This document shows, in pieces, positions 7,696 through 17,502 of a stretch of 64,000 nt of DNA. The stretch is taken from positions 4,774,001 through 4,838,000 of the forward strand of contig NZ_CP115483.1 in NCBI RefSeq assembly GCF_027627455.1. Direction: 5' to 3'. Below the pieces are notes generated by a model that did no database searches, was not told the origin of the DNA, and worked only from the letters and a program-made list of their open reading frames with translations. The translations under genes were made by a program, and so were the position numbers. The stretch's first letter is position 1; every line of letters begins with the position of its first letter. Origin of the DNA: Sphingobacterium sp. SYP-B4668. Lineage in GTDB: Bacteria > Bacteroidota > Bacteroidia > Sphingobacteriales > Sphingobacteriaceae.

Positions 7696-10600
7696 TTAAA
7701 AACTTGCTGTTAAACGTATACTATATGACCTCGGATTGGGCATGGCAGTACCTCCAGTTAACAATAACTCAGGATCTACTCCTCTTAATTTTTTACTCGC
7801 CCAATAATGGATATTGTTGGCCGAGAACATTAATCTAGCCGTTCTAATCGCAGGTATATGTCTCGTCAGCATCCTACCAATCTCATAAGAGAACATTATC
7901 TCATTGATTCGCAATGAACCAGCATCAGCAACTCTAAAATCACTTCGATTATAGGCCATCTCGTCATTATTCGATATTGTTGCCAAATACGTACGTTGAA
8001 TAGTACTTAGTAAGCCCGGTATATTTGTATAACCTTCGTCACCAATAGTTTGCCATCTGTAGTTGAGATCCGCAGATTTAGAACTATTGTCGTCATACGT
8101 TCTACTAGATATAGGTGTCATAAACACCTTATGGCCTAAAGCATACGTCAGAAATACCCTAAGTTCGAAGTCCTTATATTGAAACGTATTGGAAAATGAA
8201 CCTGTGCTTAACGGCTGTCGGGACCCCATATAACTTACTAATGAGCGATCTTTGGATGCAGTTATTATGCCGTTCGTCAATGTAGGCATACCATTTTCAC
8301 TATTTCCATTAGAATAAAACAGCGGACGGCCTTCTGAATTTAAATTAGCATAGTTAAATGCATAAAGTCCTTCTATCGGATTACCGATTAATGGATAACC
8401 ATTAGACCGAGTAATCTCTGTCAACAATGCAGATTCCAATTCGCCCTTTGTTACTTTGTTCTTCACATAGCCATATATAAAATTCATATCCCATCTAACA
8501 TTTTGGCTATTCAGGACATTCCGGACACCAAGTGTTAGATCCACACCGTTATTTTCCATACTAGCGTAGTTGATATTTTTGGTCGTAAAGCCTTCCTCCT
8601 GTGCAATGTTTATAGAAGATATCAAATCATTGTTGTGTCGGTTATAGTACTCTCCGACAAATGTAAACTTGTTAAATAAACCAAATTCCAAACCTACATT
8701 CGTAATATAATCCTTCTCCCAATTCAAGTTATAAAGCTCAGGCGATGTAACTCGAATACCGATGTCACTATTAGACGCGTCCAATCGGGTAAGATTGACG
8801 TATTGCGCATTACGTAATGGGGAAGTTTCTAATGTATTTCCACGAAGAGCATAACTACCTCTAACCTTTAGGTAATCAACTACCTTAGAAAGGTTAGATT
8901 CTTTAAAGAAGTTCTCTCTATCCACATTCCACGATAGACCAAAATTGTAATTTGGCAAGAATTTAGATCGGGTCAACCTTCCAAACATATTACTACCATC
9001 AAGACGTCCTCCAGCTTCAACATTATATCTATCAAAAAGTGAGTATTGAAACGTAGCAAACATGCCTAACTCATTTTTACGCTCAAATGATTCAATATAC
9101 AATCTGTCGTCAAGGTTGACCGAACGAATCATTCCCAACCGGCTAGGGGAAACAATCTTTCCTCCATAGTACATGTATCCAAACGCCTTCGTGTATTCCC
9201 TCTGGATATGTTCACTTTGAACAACCATACCTGCTAGCGCATCGAGACTATGATTTGTCCAAGCCTTTTTAAAGTTAAATTGATTCCGGATATAGTAAGA
9301 ACTACCTTTATTACTTCTTGAATATAAAAAACCTCCTGTAGGCAGCCACGTCTGTCTAAAGCCAAGTGGGTCGGCAGGGTCTTGATACAACAGGGAGTTA
9401 TCATTACGAAGAACATCATTATAATCAACCCTATGGGCGTTCGAAACATTTGAACGTTCAGTGATTGTATGATTGTAGCTGTTGTTTGTCTTTCTTATAT
9501 TTAAGGTGAGCTCATATTTCAAAGTTGGAAGAATCTGAAAAGAGGGCATTAAACTTAACCGAACATCTTGTGAAGTTATCTCATTAAAGTTTTCATTCAA
9601 CTCTTCAATGATATTGAATGGGGCGAGATTTTCAGTATAATATTTATAAGACCCATCAGCTTTGTAAGGATACATAGCTCGACTTGTATTCATAGCGTAC
9701 ACAAACGGATTAATTTCAAATTGTCTAGATACATCCGAGTTGGTCGTACCTGCATTAAAACTACCAGGTGTAAATTGATTTCTATAATTCCAATTTAGGT
9801 TCGCATCAAGCTTTAATCTTTTACTAATATTAAAAACGGTTCTAAAATCAGTCGTCACACGATCCATGTTAAATCCAATGGCTTGTCCATCATCGTGGGC
9901 ATAATTTCCGGATACGTAATAGGTATGCTTCTCCCCTCCTCCAGAAAATGAAAGATTATGTTCTTGTACAACGTTATTTCGGAAAAGCACGTCAAACCAG
10001 TCTGTATTTGCACGTGCCGACCGGTTCAATTCTTCATATGCTTGATCCAATGATATATCCCTTAACGCCAATTGTTTATAAGTTTCTGTATATGCACCTG
10101 TGGAATTGGGCCAATTAGCATTTGACAAGTAGCCTTTGTCAAACATCTCTTTATACAAAGAGATTTCTTCCTTGGAATTCATGAGGTTAAATTTCGCAAC
10201 ATCTGGTTTTAGTCCAATTGTATATGCCGTACTGACGTTAATATTTCTACTATTCAGGGCTCCTGTCTTTGTGGTAATCGAAACGACCCCATTAGCAGCT
10301 CTAGTTCCATAAAGTGAAGTGGCTGCACCATCCTTAAGGATTTGGATGTCTTCGATATCATTAGCATTTAAACCTGCGATTGCAGATCCTAACACCGATG
10401 CGGGATCTCCCGAATAAAGTTGACTTACGGATACGTTACTAGGGGAAGAAATCGGCACACCATTCACCACATACAATGGCTCTTGATTCGCACTAATGGA
10501 AGAATTACCTCTAATTCTAATCTTAGGTGTTGAACCAAAAGTTCCAGAAACATTCTGTACACTCACACCAGCCGCAGCTCCTTGTAGCATTCTGGAAACA

Positions 10601-11382
10601 TCTATAGCTCCCGAACGATTTATTAGATTCTTGTCAACACTACTTACTGATCCTGTAAATTTTCGTTTGTCAATTTTCTGAAAACCAGTGGCGATTACTT
10701 CCACTGCATCTAACGTTTGTTCAATGGGATTTAACGAAACATTGATGGAGGTTTGTCCTTTAGCTACAATCTCTTTGGTTGCAAATCCCACAAAACGTAT
10801 TATTAATATCGAATTAGCTGGTGCATTAAGCGTGAATTGTCCCTGTTCATTGGTACTCGTTGACATTGAACTTCCTTTTACTGAAACAGTAGCCCCGGCC
10901 AATCCTCGTCCATTCGCATCCTTGACAACTCCAGTAATGGGGACTTGAAGAGAATAATCGCGGACAATCACGTCAGTTCTATTTGTATTGACTGTTACAG
11001 TACCTGCGATAATTTTAAAGGTATAATTTTCCTTGTCCAAGACATTGGCCAAAGCATCTTTAAGAGAAACGTTTTCAAGCGTCACATTGACCCGTTCGGC
11101 ATTGCGAACCACATTCTCTTCATACAGGAAACGATGATTCGTCTGCTTGGATATAGACGAAAATACATCTACCAATTTAGCGTTTTTGACGGAGAGAGAG
11201 ACCTTTTGAGCTACTCCATCTGCATGTACGCAGGTTATAAAAACCAAAGACAGGAAAACCGTAATTTTCATGGTGAGTAATAATTGGCGCAAACTGGCCT
11301 TTCGCTCATCTTCAGCGAGGCCTTTGCGAAATAATAAGTTATTCATACATTTGAGTAATTGGGTTAATTGATTTTTGTGCAA
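7696..11382 (-). CDS. SusC/RagA TonB-dependent transporter with STN domain
   Basis: A 1228-residue outer-membrane protein. Signal peptide about residues 38-60, then an STN signalling domain (about 60-140), a carboxypeptidase-regulatory-like beta-sandwich (about 147-225, ITGVVKDANGRGLAGATV), and a plug with SusC hallmarks (RIRGNSSISANQEPLYVVNG and ILKDGAATSLYGTRAANG). The large beta-barrel ends in aromatic TASF. The STN domain fits control by the FecR/ECF sigma pair encoded just upstream. ATG at 11382 is the longest start; ATG at 11346 (MNNLLFRKGL) is also possible. It imports a ligand captured with the adjacent SusD. Confidence 0.92.
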   Translation of the reverse strand: MHKNQLTQLLKCMNNLLFRKGLAEDERKASLRQLLLTMKITVFLSLVFITCVHADGVAQKVSLSVKNAKLVDVFSSISKQTNHRFLYEENVVRNAERVNVTLENVSLKDALANVLDKENYTFKIIAGTVTVNTNRTDVIVRDYSLQVPITGVVKDANGRGLAGATVSVKGSSMSTSTNEQGQFTLNAPANSILIIRFVGFATKEIVAKGQTSINVSLNPIEQTLDAVEVIATGFQKIDKRKFTGSVSSVDKNLINRSGAIDVSRMLQGAAAGVSVQNVSGTFGSTPKIRIRGNSSISANQEPLYVVNGVPISSPSNVSVSQLYSGDPASVLGSAIAGLNANDIEDIQILKDGAATSLYGTRAANGVVSITTKTGALNSRNINVSTAYTIGLKPDVAKFNLMNSKEEISLYKEMFDKGYLSNANWPNSTGAYTETYKQLALRDISLDQAYEELNRSARANTDWFDVLFRNNVVQEHNLSFSGGGEKHTYYVSGNYAHDDGQAIGFNMDRVTTDFRTVFNISKRLKLDANLNWNYRNQFTPGSFNAGTTNSDVSRQFEINPFVYAMNTSRAMYPYKADGSYKYYTENLAPFNIIEELNENFNEITSQDVRLSLMPSFQILPTLKYELTLNIRKTNNSYNHTITERSNVSNAHRVDYNDVLRNDNSLLYQDPADPLGFRQTWLPTGGFLYSRSNKGSSYYIRNQFNFKKAWTNHSLDALAGMVVQSEHIQREYTKAFGYMYYGGKIVSPSRLGMIRSVNLDDRLYIESFERKNELGMFATFQYSLFDRYNVEAGGRLDGSNMFGRLTRSKFLPNYNFGLSWNVDRENFFKESNLSKVVDYLKVRGSYALRGNTLETSPLRNAQYVNLTRLDASNSDIGIRVTSPELYNLNWEKDYITNVGLEFGLFNKFTFVGEYYNRHNNDLISSINIAQEEGFTTKNINYASMENNGVDLTLGVRNVLNSQNVRWDMNFIYGYVKNKVTKGELESALLTEITRSNGYPLIGNPIEGLYAFNYANLNSEGRPLFYSNGNSENGMPTLTNGIITASKDRSLVSYMGSRQPLSTGSFSNTFQYKDFELRVFLTYALGHKVFMTPISSRTYDDNSSKSADLNYRWQTIGDEGYTNIPGLLSTIQRTYLATISNNDEMAYNRSDFRVADAGSLRINEIMFSYEIGRMLTRHIPAIRTARLMFSANNIHYWASKKLRGVDPELLLTGGTAMPNPRSYSIRLTASF

Positions 11383-11458
11383 TTAAATTTCAGTTCCTAA
11401 TTGTCTACTGAACAGGGATGCTGCAACATTCCTGTTCTTCTTTTCATTCTTCATTGTA

Positions 11459-12652
11459 TTAATTTTCCATATTCTTTTTGTTTTGTTGTCTATTAATGAT
11501 TGTTAGTTTCTTTCCTTCGATATCAAAATCCAGGTGACTGACATAGCTTAGCATATCCAGTACTTGGCTCAGATTGACATCCCGCTCTATACTTCCGGAA
11601 TACACTTTATCAAAAGATATCTGCCCGATAAAGGATACATCAAGGTCGTACCATCGTGATAATTCAGCCGCTATCTGTGCTATATTATCTCCTGCGAAAT
11701 AGAACTCGTTGTTCTTCCAAGCCATCTCACGCTTAATATCTGCTTTCCCCTTCTTAATCCCGTCTTCTGATGACGCCGAATACTCTCCAGGTAGCAAAAT
11801 CATCTTCTGATCACCAACGGCTACCTCTACTTTACCCTCCAATAACGTAGTACGGACCGAGCGCAGATAAGAGTTGACATTAAAATGTGTACCTAAGACC
11901 TTTATTGAGCTTCCGTTGCTCTCGACAATAAAGGGACGATTAGTGTCTTTGGTTACCTCGAAATAAGCCTCACCTTCCAAGAAGACCCGTCTCTCCTGTT
12001 GTGAAAATTGAACTGGAAATTTTAGTTGGGAGAGCGCATTGACCCATACCTTAGTACCATCAGAAAGTTCGATCTTAAAAAAATTGGCTTTGGGCACCAC
12101 CAATGTGTTGTAGACTACTTGCTTTGGTGTAACAGCCGACTCTTCCTTATACTTAAGTGCTTTACCGTCACCCTCTATAGTCGCATCTGCGATGCTTGTT
12201 CCAGAGTCGATATCTTTTAGATCTACACTACTCCCATCCGGGAGGATAAGCTGTGCACCTGCTGTGCCTGGAGAGACATCATTTTTGTATTTTGTAGTGG
12301 TAATAGCTAAAGTTGTTTTTTCGTTTGAGATGTCAGGAGAGTTCATCCAAAACCAGCTCGCACAAAAGCAGACCAACAACACGGCCACGATGGAGGCGTA
12401 TCGATAGTAGCGTGTTCTTGATTTCTTAAATTCCTTTTTTTGAAACTGCTCCCAAGCGTTATCGGAATCTATAGCATGTATGAAATTCAAATCACCCTCG
12501 AGATGCTTTGCATTTCTGAATTGGTGAACCAATGCTTGGTTCTTGGCATCTTCTAGCAACCAAGTATCGAATGCGCGAGCTTCTTCCTGGGTCAGTTGCC
12601 CCTGCAAGTATCGCTGAATCAATACACTGATATAAAACTTATCTCTTTCCAT
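11459..12652 (-). CDS. FecR family anti-sigma factor
   Basis: A 397-residue inner-membrane regulator. A cytoplasmic N-terminal helical part (about 1-80) contacts the sigma factor and is followed by one membrane segment (about 83-103, IVAVLLVCFCASWFWM). The periplasmic FecR domain (about 190-290) includes DGTKVWVNALSQLKFP and FLEGEAYFEVTKD. A DUF4974-like C-terminal domain (about 310-385) is the part expected to touch the STN domain of SusC. It lies between the sigma factor gene and susC. Known family logic: ligand-bound SusC signals through FecR, which releases or activates the sigma factor. Confidence 0.9.
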   Translation of the reverse strand: MERDKFYISVLIQRYLQGQLTQEEARAFDTWLLEDAKNQALVHQFRNAKHLEGDLNFIHAIDSDNAWEQFQKKEFKKSRTRYYRYASIVAVLLVCFCASWFWMNSPDISNEKTTLAITTTKYKNDVSPGTAGAQLILPDGSSVDLKDIDSGTSIADATIEGDGKALKYKEESAVTPKQVVYNTLVVPKANFFKIELSDGTKVWVNALSQLKFPVQFSQQERRVFLEGEAYFEVTKDTNRPFIVESNGSSIKVLGTHFNVNSYLRSVRTTLLEGKVEVAVGDQKMILLPGEYSASSEDGIKKGKADIKREMAWKNNEFYFAGDNIAQIAAELSRWYDLDVSFIGQISFDKVYSGSIERDVNLSQVLDMLSYVSHLDFDIEGKKLTIINRQQNKKNMEN

Positions 12653-12787
12653 AAATGTCGGTTATATATAAAGTAACGTTGACTTGCCAATAGGGTGACA
12701 AGGAATTAACGATTTTTTAACATTTTAATAAAAAAAATGAAATACAGGCTTTTAAATGGATGAAAAGCCCATGAAATAGAGAGAATG

Positions 12788-13318
12788 CTATCCCTTTAAG
12801 AATAAAATAAAAAGTGCTAAAAACTCAGGATTCAGCTTCGCCAAAAGAGTTTTCATCCCGCGTTGCTTTTGTGTCTTGACGGTATTGACACTGATTTGCA
12901 ATTCTTTGGCAATCTCTAAATTAGAAAGTCCATCAAGATAGCCGAGTCTGAATATATGTTGACAGGAACTTGGCATCTCTGCCACAACACGATAAACATC
13001 AGCAATGACTTCAGAAAAGATAATGTCGTGCTCCACCTTGCTATCTTCACCTTCTATGATTGGATTCAACAACCAATACCGCTCCTCAACTTTCTCCTTA
13101 CGATAGAGATTGTAACAAGTGAAACGTACAGATGTATAAAGAAAATTTTTGATGGCCAATTCTTCACTACACAGCTCATCTTTTTGATCAAAGTAAGCAC
13201 AAAAAGCATCTTGAACGATATCCTCGGCTACCGATTTATCCCCTACCAATTTCCAGGCAAAGTGACAAAGCCGAGGATAGTATTTTTTAAACAGCAGCTC
13301 ATCGATTGACTTCTTCAT
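12788..13318 (-). CDS. ECF RNA polymerase sigma factor (FecI-like)
   Basis: A 176-residue sigma-70 family protein of the Bacteroidetes expansion type. Region 2 covers about residues 8-75 (FKKYYPRLCHFAWKLV, then AEDIVQDAFCAYF). Region 4 covers about 115-168, with the helix-turn-helix LSNLEIAKELQISVNTVK. It opens the operon-like series sigma, FecR, SusC, SusD, peptidase, and is expected to direct transcription of that set when the SusC ligand is present. There is a 135-bp gap to fecR, so a promoter may lie between them. Confidence 0.9.
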   Translation of the reverse strand: MKKSIDELLFKKYYPRLCHFAWKLVGDKSVAEDIVQDAFCAYFDQKDELCSEELAIKNFLYTSVRFTCYNLYRKEKVEERYWLLNPIIEGEDSKVEHDIIFSEVIADVYRVVAEMPSSCQHIFRLGYLDGLSNLEIAKELQISVNTVKTQKQRGMKTLLAKLNPEFLALFILFLKG

Positions 13319-13383
13319 TCCATAACTCCCTCTTGATAAACGGTCTTAGTTAGTATTTGCAAGAGCAAGCTAAGAAATTATTC

Positions 13384-14508
13384 TCAAAAGACGATACAAA
13401 CGGGCGAAAAAACATTTAAAGTAGAGAGCACATCTTTAAGCTTTCCACTCTTGGTATCCCGCTGGAACACGGTCACATTGTCGGTCAACTGGTTTGCGAC
13501 AAGCAGCAGTTTCCCATTTGGTGAAAAATTAAAATTACGAGGGCCTTTCCCCTTTACATCATAGGTATCCAAGAGCACTAGCGTCCCATCAGCCTTTACT
13601 TGATAGGCCGATATTACATTGGCATCCACTCTATTGCTTGCATATAGAAAATGACCATCTGGCGAAAGCTTGATATCTGCGGCTCCGTCTTTACCTTGAA
13701 AACCAGTTCTATTGATTGTAATTTCTTGAAGTTGCTTCCAATTGTCTGCCTCCTTTTGATACACCACCACCTTGGCAGTCATTTCCAAAACCACATATAG
13801 ATATTTACCATCTCGACTTAAAGTGATGTGTCGAGGGCCACCACCCGCAGGTGTTGAAACAACAGAAGGCTCACCTAGTTGATAATGACCATCTTTGGAC
13901 TGAATGGGATAAATCGTAATCTTATCGGTACCTAGATCTTGGACATATAGGGCGCTAAAGTCATTGGAAAAAAAAGCAGAATGTACATGGGGTTTTTCCT
14001 GTCTTGCCTTATCTACCCCACTTCCTGAATGCTGGACAAATGCTTCTTGACTTGCGATACTTCCATCTTTATGGAGCTTATAGAGGGTAAATGATCCTCC
14101 TGAGTAATTTGACACGACTGCAATAGGGTCACGTTCGCTCAATGCCACATGGCAGGGATCGGCACCACCTGTAGGCATACTGTTCAACAGACGAAGTTGC
14201 TTCCCGTCAAAGGCAAAAGCCGACAGCGACTCCGTACCATCATGCATTTCGTTCACAGCATATATAACACGTCCATCGGATCGCTTTGCCAAGTAAGAAG
14301 GATTATTGGTCTTGATGGAGGTAATCAGTTCCGCCCCCCCTGTTTTTTGGTTGAAATTATAGACATATATGCCCTCGCTTTTCCCTGGCTGGGTATAGGT
14401 ACCCACAAAAAGGGGCACGTGGGTTTGGGCTAATAATGTAGCCGGTATTGATAAACATGTAACCATTACCATATAAGATACTACCTTCTTAAGTTTTATT
14501 GTTGTCAT
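13384..14508 (-). CDS. Lactonase, 7-bladed beta-propeller (6-phosphogluconolactonase-like)
   Basis: A 374-residue protein with a signal peptide (about residues 1-28, ending TLLAQ) and repeated propeller blades such as LFVGTYTQPGKSEGIYVY, GGGPRHITLSRDGKYLYV and GKGPRNFNFSPNGKLLLVAN. It matches the lactonase/YbhE-type family, which includes cytosolic 6-phosphogluconolactonases. The export signal argues for a periplasmic sugar-lactone hydrolase here rather than the pentose-phosphate enzyme. Length is typical. It sits 65 bp downstream of the sigma-factor gene start and is probably a separate unit. Confidence 0.82.
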   Translation of the reverse strand: MTTIKLKKVVSYMVMVTCLSIPATLLAQTHVPLFVGTYTQPGKSEGIYVYNFNQKTGGAELITSIKTNNPSYLAKRSDGRVIYAVNEMHDGTESLSAFAFDGKQLRLLNSMPTGGADPCHVALSERDPIAVVSNYSGGSFTLYKLHKDGSIASQEAFVQHSGSGVDKARQEKPHVHSAFFSNDFSALYVQDLGTDKITIYPIQSKDGHYQLGEPSVVSTPAGGGPRHITLSRDGKYLYVVLEMTAKVVVYQKEADNWKQLQEITINRTGFQGKDGAADIKLSPDGHFLYASNRVDANVISAYQVKADGTLVLLDTYDVKGKGPRNFNFSPNGKLLLVANQLTDNVTVFQRDTKSGKLKDVLSTLNVFSPVCIVF

Positions 14509-15002
14509 CTAATTATTTTCGTTTATTTATTCAGCCTATGAACCCAAAGATGTAAATAAGCTCGTTACAAGCGAATTAATTACTGATGAGCGCTAAACTT
14601 TGGTCAAAAGAGGTTGAGGATATCCTATTACAGACTTGATTAAAAACACCTTTCAACCACCTCTACTTTTGTTAAAATTGGTTAAATGACTGTGCGTCCT
14701 ACTAACCAAATCCGTAATTTAGCTTTTTCTAAAATACGAATGTCGATTTAAAGATAAATTTTAAGCATGTGATTCCATAATTATTTTGGGGAAAACATCA
14801 AAAAGTAAATATAATCTGATATTTTTGCGTTAGGTTTAGAAGAGTGTAAGATTTTGATAGTCAAACAAAGATACCATTCCTGTAGTGGAGGGTTGATGAG
14901 ACTATCCTATAAATGAAATTTATCGATATCTCCTCCCCTATCGAAAGATAGTTTTTTAGAGAAGATACCATATTCAAAAAACGTAATTCAATTTTGCTAA
15001 GA
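14509..15002. other. Divergent intergenic region
   Basis: About 490 bp between the divergent lactonase and surA-like genes. It is AT-rich without a convincing gene. A TAnnTTTG-like box, TATTTTTG, is at 14820-14827, but no TTG lies at the usual distance upstream, so a promoter call is weak. The reverse frame at 14861-15052 is a shadow. Confidence 0.5.
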
Positions 15003-16388
15003 ATGATCAAACAGTTATGCGTGTTCCTATTTTGTGTACTAGGTAGTATCAATCTAACCTATGCACAGGGAAAAATAGTGGACAGAGTGGTGGCGACAGT
15101 GGGTTCTAATATTATTTTGCAGTCGGATGTCGACATGCAATATTCCCAGAATCTCGTGCAAGGCATGAGCCCTAACGAAGATTTCAAATGCTATATCCTT
15201 CAACAGTTGTTAACCCAGAAACTTCTTGCGCAACAGGCAGTATTGGATTCTATTGAAGTCTCGGAGTCTGAAGTGGATGACAACCTCAACAGTCGTCTTA
15301 GTCATATGTCCAGACAGGCAGGTGGTAAAGAACGGTTAGAGAGCTTTCTAAACAGGTCTTTGCTTCAATACAAAGAGGAGATGCGCACAAGTGTTGCTGA
15401 ACAATTGAAAGCGCAGAAAATGCAGCAGAATATCGTCCAGAAAATTGATGTCACTCCTCTTGAGGTAAAAAGATATTTTGAAGGACTTGATAAAGATAGT
15501 CTTCCATATTTCGACACAGAAGTAGAGATAGGCGAAATCGTAATGTACCCGGTAATGACCAAGGAAGAAAAAGAATCTTTTCGGAAGCGTGCAGAAGATC
15601 TACGGAAGCAGGTTGTTGACGGCTCGGACTTCGGAACGATAGCACGTCTTTATTCTGAAGACAAAGGATCGGCAATGGCAGGCGGAGATTTAGGTTTTTC
15701 TACTCGTGACAACTATGTAAAAGAATTTTCGGCCATTGCATTCAAACTAAAAGCGGGAGAGATATCGCAGGTATTCGAGACAGAGTACGGCTTTCACTTC
15801 CTGCAAGTATTGGAAAGAAGAGGAGAAGAAGTCAAGGCACGCCATATCTTGATTTCAGTCAAACCTACAGCAGCAAGCTTAGAACGTACCCGCCTAAAAC
15901 TGGACACAGTATATCAAAAATTGGTAGACAAAAAACTAGATTTTCACACGGCCGCGACCCATTATTCGGATAATAAGGAGACAAAATTCAACGGTGGTAT
16001 GGTGACCGACCAAAATCGTTCAACAATGATACCCGTCAACCAGTTAGAAGCGAGTGTATTTAAAGCAATAGATCCACTAAAAGCTGGCGAGTATTCACAA
16101 CCAACACTATTCCAGGATGAAGGACCGGGTGGTAAAAGTGGATACCGGATTAGTTTTCTAAAAACAAGGATACCTCCACATAAAGCCAACTTAGAGCAAG
16201 ATTTTGCAAAAATAAAAGAGGCCGCCTCAGAAGATAAAACCCGTCGAAAACTTAGCGAATGGTTCGAAAGTAGAAGGAACAGTACATTTATTGCAATCAA
16301 TGAAGACTTTCATAAATGTGAGGACCTACAGATTTGGTTCAAACCACTAAATGAAGATAGTATCGCAGCGACCAACGCATCCAAGTAA
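15003..16388 (+). CDS. SurA-like peptidylprolyl isomerase
   Basis: A 461-residue periplasmic chaperone with a signal peptide (about 1-21, ending TYAQ). A SurA N-terminal helical domain (about 25-155, DRVVATVGSNIILQSDVD) is followed by two parvulin-type domains (about 170-280 and 285-390) with GGDLGFSTRD and KARHILI. It assists folding of outer-membrane proteins. The longest frame begins at a TTG at 14994; ATG at 15003 directly precedes the signal peptide (MIKQLCVFLF) and is chosen. It is followed by a strong bidirectional terminator. Confidence 0.88.
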   Translation: MIKQLCVFLFCVLGSINLTYAQGKIVDRVVATVGSNIILQSDVDMQYSQNLVQGMSPNEDFKCYILQQLLTQKLLAQQAVLDSIEVSESEVDDNLNSRLSHMSRQAGGKERLESFLNRSLLQYKEEMRTSVAEQLKAQKMQQNIVQKIDVTPLEVKRYFEGLDKDSLPYFDTEVEIGEIVMYPVMTKEEKESFRKRAEDLRKQVVDGSDFGTIARLYSEDKGSAMAGGDLGFSTRDNYVKEFSAIAFKLKAGEISQVFETEYGFHFLQVLERRGEEVKARHILISVKPTAASLERTRLKLDTVYQKLVDKKLDFHTAATHYSDNKETKFNGGMVTDQNRSTMIPVNQLEASVFKAIDPLKAGEYSQPTLFQDEGPGGKSGYRISFLKTRIPPHKANLEQDFAKIKEAASEDKTRRKLSEWFESRRNSTFIAINEDFHKCEDLQIWFKPLNEDSIAATNASK

Positions 16389-16399
16389 TAGGAGATGCT

Positions 16400-16449
16400 A
16401 ATCATAAAAAAGGCTAGGAATCACAGGATTCCTAGCCTTTTTTATGATT
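16400..16449. terminator. Bidirectional intrinsic terminator
   Basis: Perfect 23-bp arms at 16400-16422 and 16427-16449 with the 4-nt loop acag. The core is ggctaggaatc/gattcctagcc flanked by A-runs and T-runs on both sides. It serves both the surA-like gene (plus) and the NTF2-like gene (minus). Confidence 0.9.
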
Positions 16450-16468
16450 TTATTCTTGGCGCATATAT

Positions 16469-17332
16469 CTATCTTTCAAACATCATCTCAATCATTACTT
16501 TCCACTGATAGTCATCCTTCAATTGCCATATACGGATATAGTTATACTTGACCGTCTTATCTTTTGAGATAACATCGGCCGTACCATAGGTATAAGCGTA
16601 TTCACCACTATAGGCTCTTCCCACATTCGTAGGATTAGTATGGATTTCGACACGTTGCTTTTTCAAAAAAGCCATAACATCTTTCTTGCCCTCAATAGGC
16701 TCTTGCCATGGGTATAAGAATTTGACATCATCAGTCAAAAATTCGCCGTAGGCTGTCGGATTATTAGCCTTTAATACAGTAGAAAACAACTTGTCACTCT
16801 GCATGACCACCTCCTCACGCTGCCCAAGTCTTACCTTAGATCGATGCTTTAAATACCAGTTGTCATCAGGCTCGTAGAAGATCAAATCTGAAGCTTGTTG
16901 CTTTCCATAGTTTTCGACCTCTGCCCTGAAATCTACTTTCCAAACGCCTTTTTTATTCCGTTTCCAAACAATCAGATACTGACCATAACGCTTGACTGCT
17001 CCAACCTTTTGAAACTCCATAGGTCCACTCGTGACTCCCCAATCTTGGCTACGGGATACCAGTACAAAATTTGCATCCCAAGTCATTATATCGGCGATAT
17101 TGGGCCTATTCGTCAAATAATTAAAGGCATTGACGGCGGATGGTGTAAAAAAAATAGACTCTTTGTCTACAATAGACAAAAATGCCTGATGCGGAGTGGT
17201 AGACTTTGAAAGCTTTGCAGCCTCCCGATCTACCGTTATCAAACTTCCGACCTTATCCGGAAGTTGTGCCTGACTATAGTACGTTTGAAAAGTAAATACT
17301 GCTGATATAGCTGCTGTTGTCCAAAACTTCAT
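16469..17332 (-). CDS. Exported protein with two NTF2/SnoaL-like (DUF4440) domains
   Basis: A 287-residue protein with a signal peptide (about 1-22, ending YSQAQ). Two tandem alpha+beta domains of the SnoaL/DUF4440 type follow (about residues 35-155 and 170-285). The second ends in the typical YNYIRIWQLKDDYQWKVMIEMM. Such domains bind small hydrophobic molecules or act as isomerase-like scaffolds; no activity can be assigned here. It follows der-cysS on the same strand after a 170-bp structured leader. Confidence 0.65.
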   Translation of the reverse strand: MKFWTTAAISAVFTFQTYYSQAQLPDKVGSLITVDREAAKLSKSTTPHQAFLSIVDKESIFFTPSAVNAFNYLTNRPNIADIMTWDANFVLVSRSQDWGVTSGPMEFQKVGAVKRYGQYLIVWKRNKKGVWKVDFRAEVENYGKQQASDLIFYEPDDNWYLKHRSKVRLGQREEVVMQSDKLFSTVLKANNPTAYGEFLTDDVKFLYPWQEPIEGKKDVMAFLKKQRVEIHTNPTNVGRAYSGEYAYTYGTADVISKDKTVKYNYIRIWQLKDDYQWKVMIEMMFER

Positions 17333-17395
17333 TGGAATAGTGTTATTTCATGAGCCCTCCCGAATGCAACCGAGAGCGATTTTGCTTATAATGGT

Positions 17396-17464
17396 AATAT
17401 ACCCTTACCTAATATAGGGTAGTATTATGGGTATATTCACACCATTTATGAGCGATATACCCAT
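17396..17464 (-). promoter_or_regulatory. Possible alternative-pairing RNA leader
   Basis: The word gggtatat (17429-17436) can pair with atataccc upstream (17397-17404) or with a second atataccc downstream (17455-17462), giving two mutually exclusive stems. A smaller taccct/agggta hairpin (17400-17405 with 17416-17421) overlaps the first. It lies between the end of cysS and the start of the NTF2-like gene. It could be a conditional terminator or anti-terminator, or a simple repeat of terminator arms. Confidence 0.3.
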
Positions 17465-17502
17465 GATGATTCATTAAAATTTATTTTTGCAACACTCTTA
17501 TA

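Noticed and set aside
14994-15002. Upstream TTG start for the surA-like gene
   Set aside because: ATG 15003 directly precedes the signal peptide; the same reasoning removes the TTG starts of uvrC (31152), ispF (38583) and gldJ (38825) and the GTG of the MFS gene (36745).
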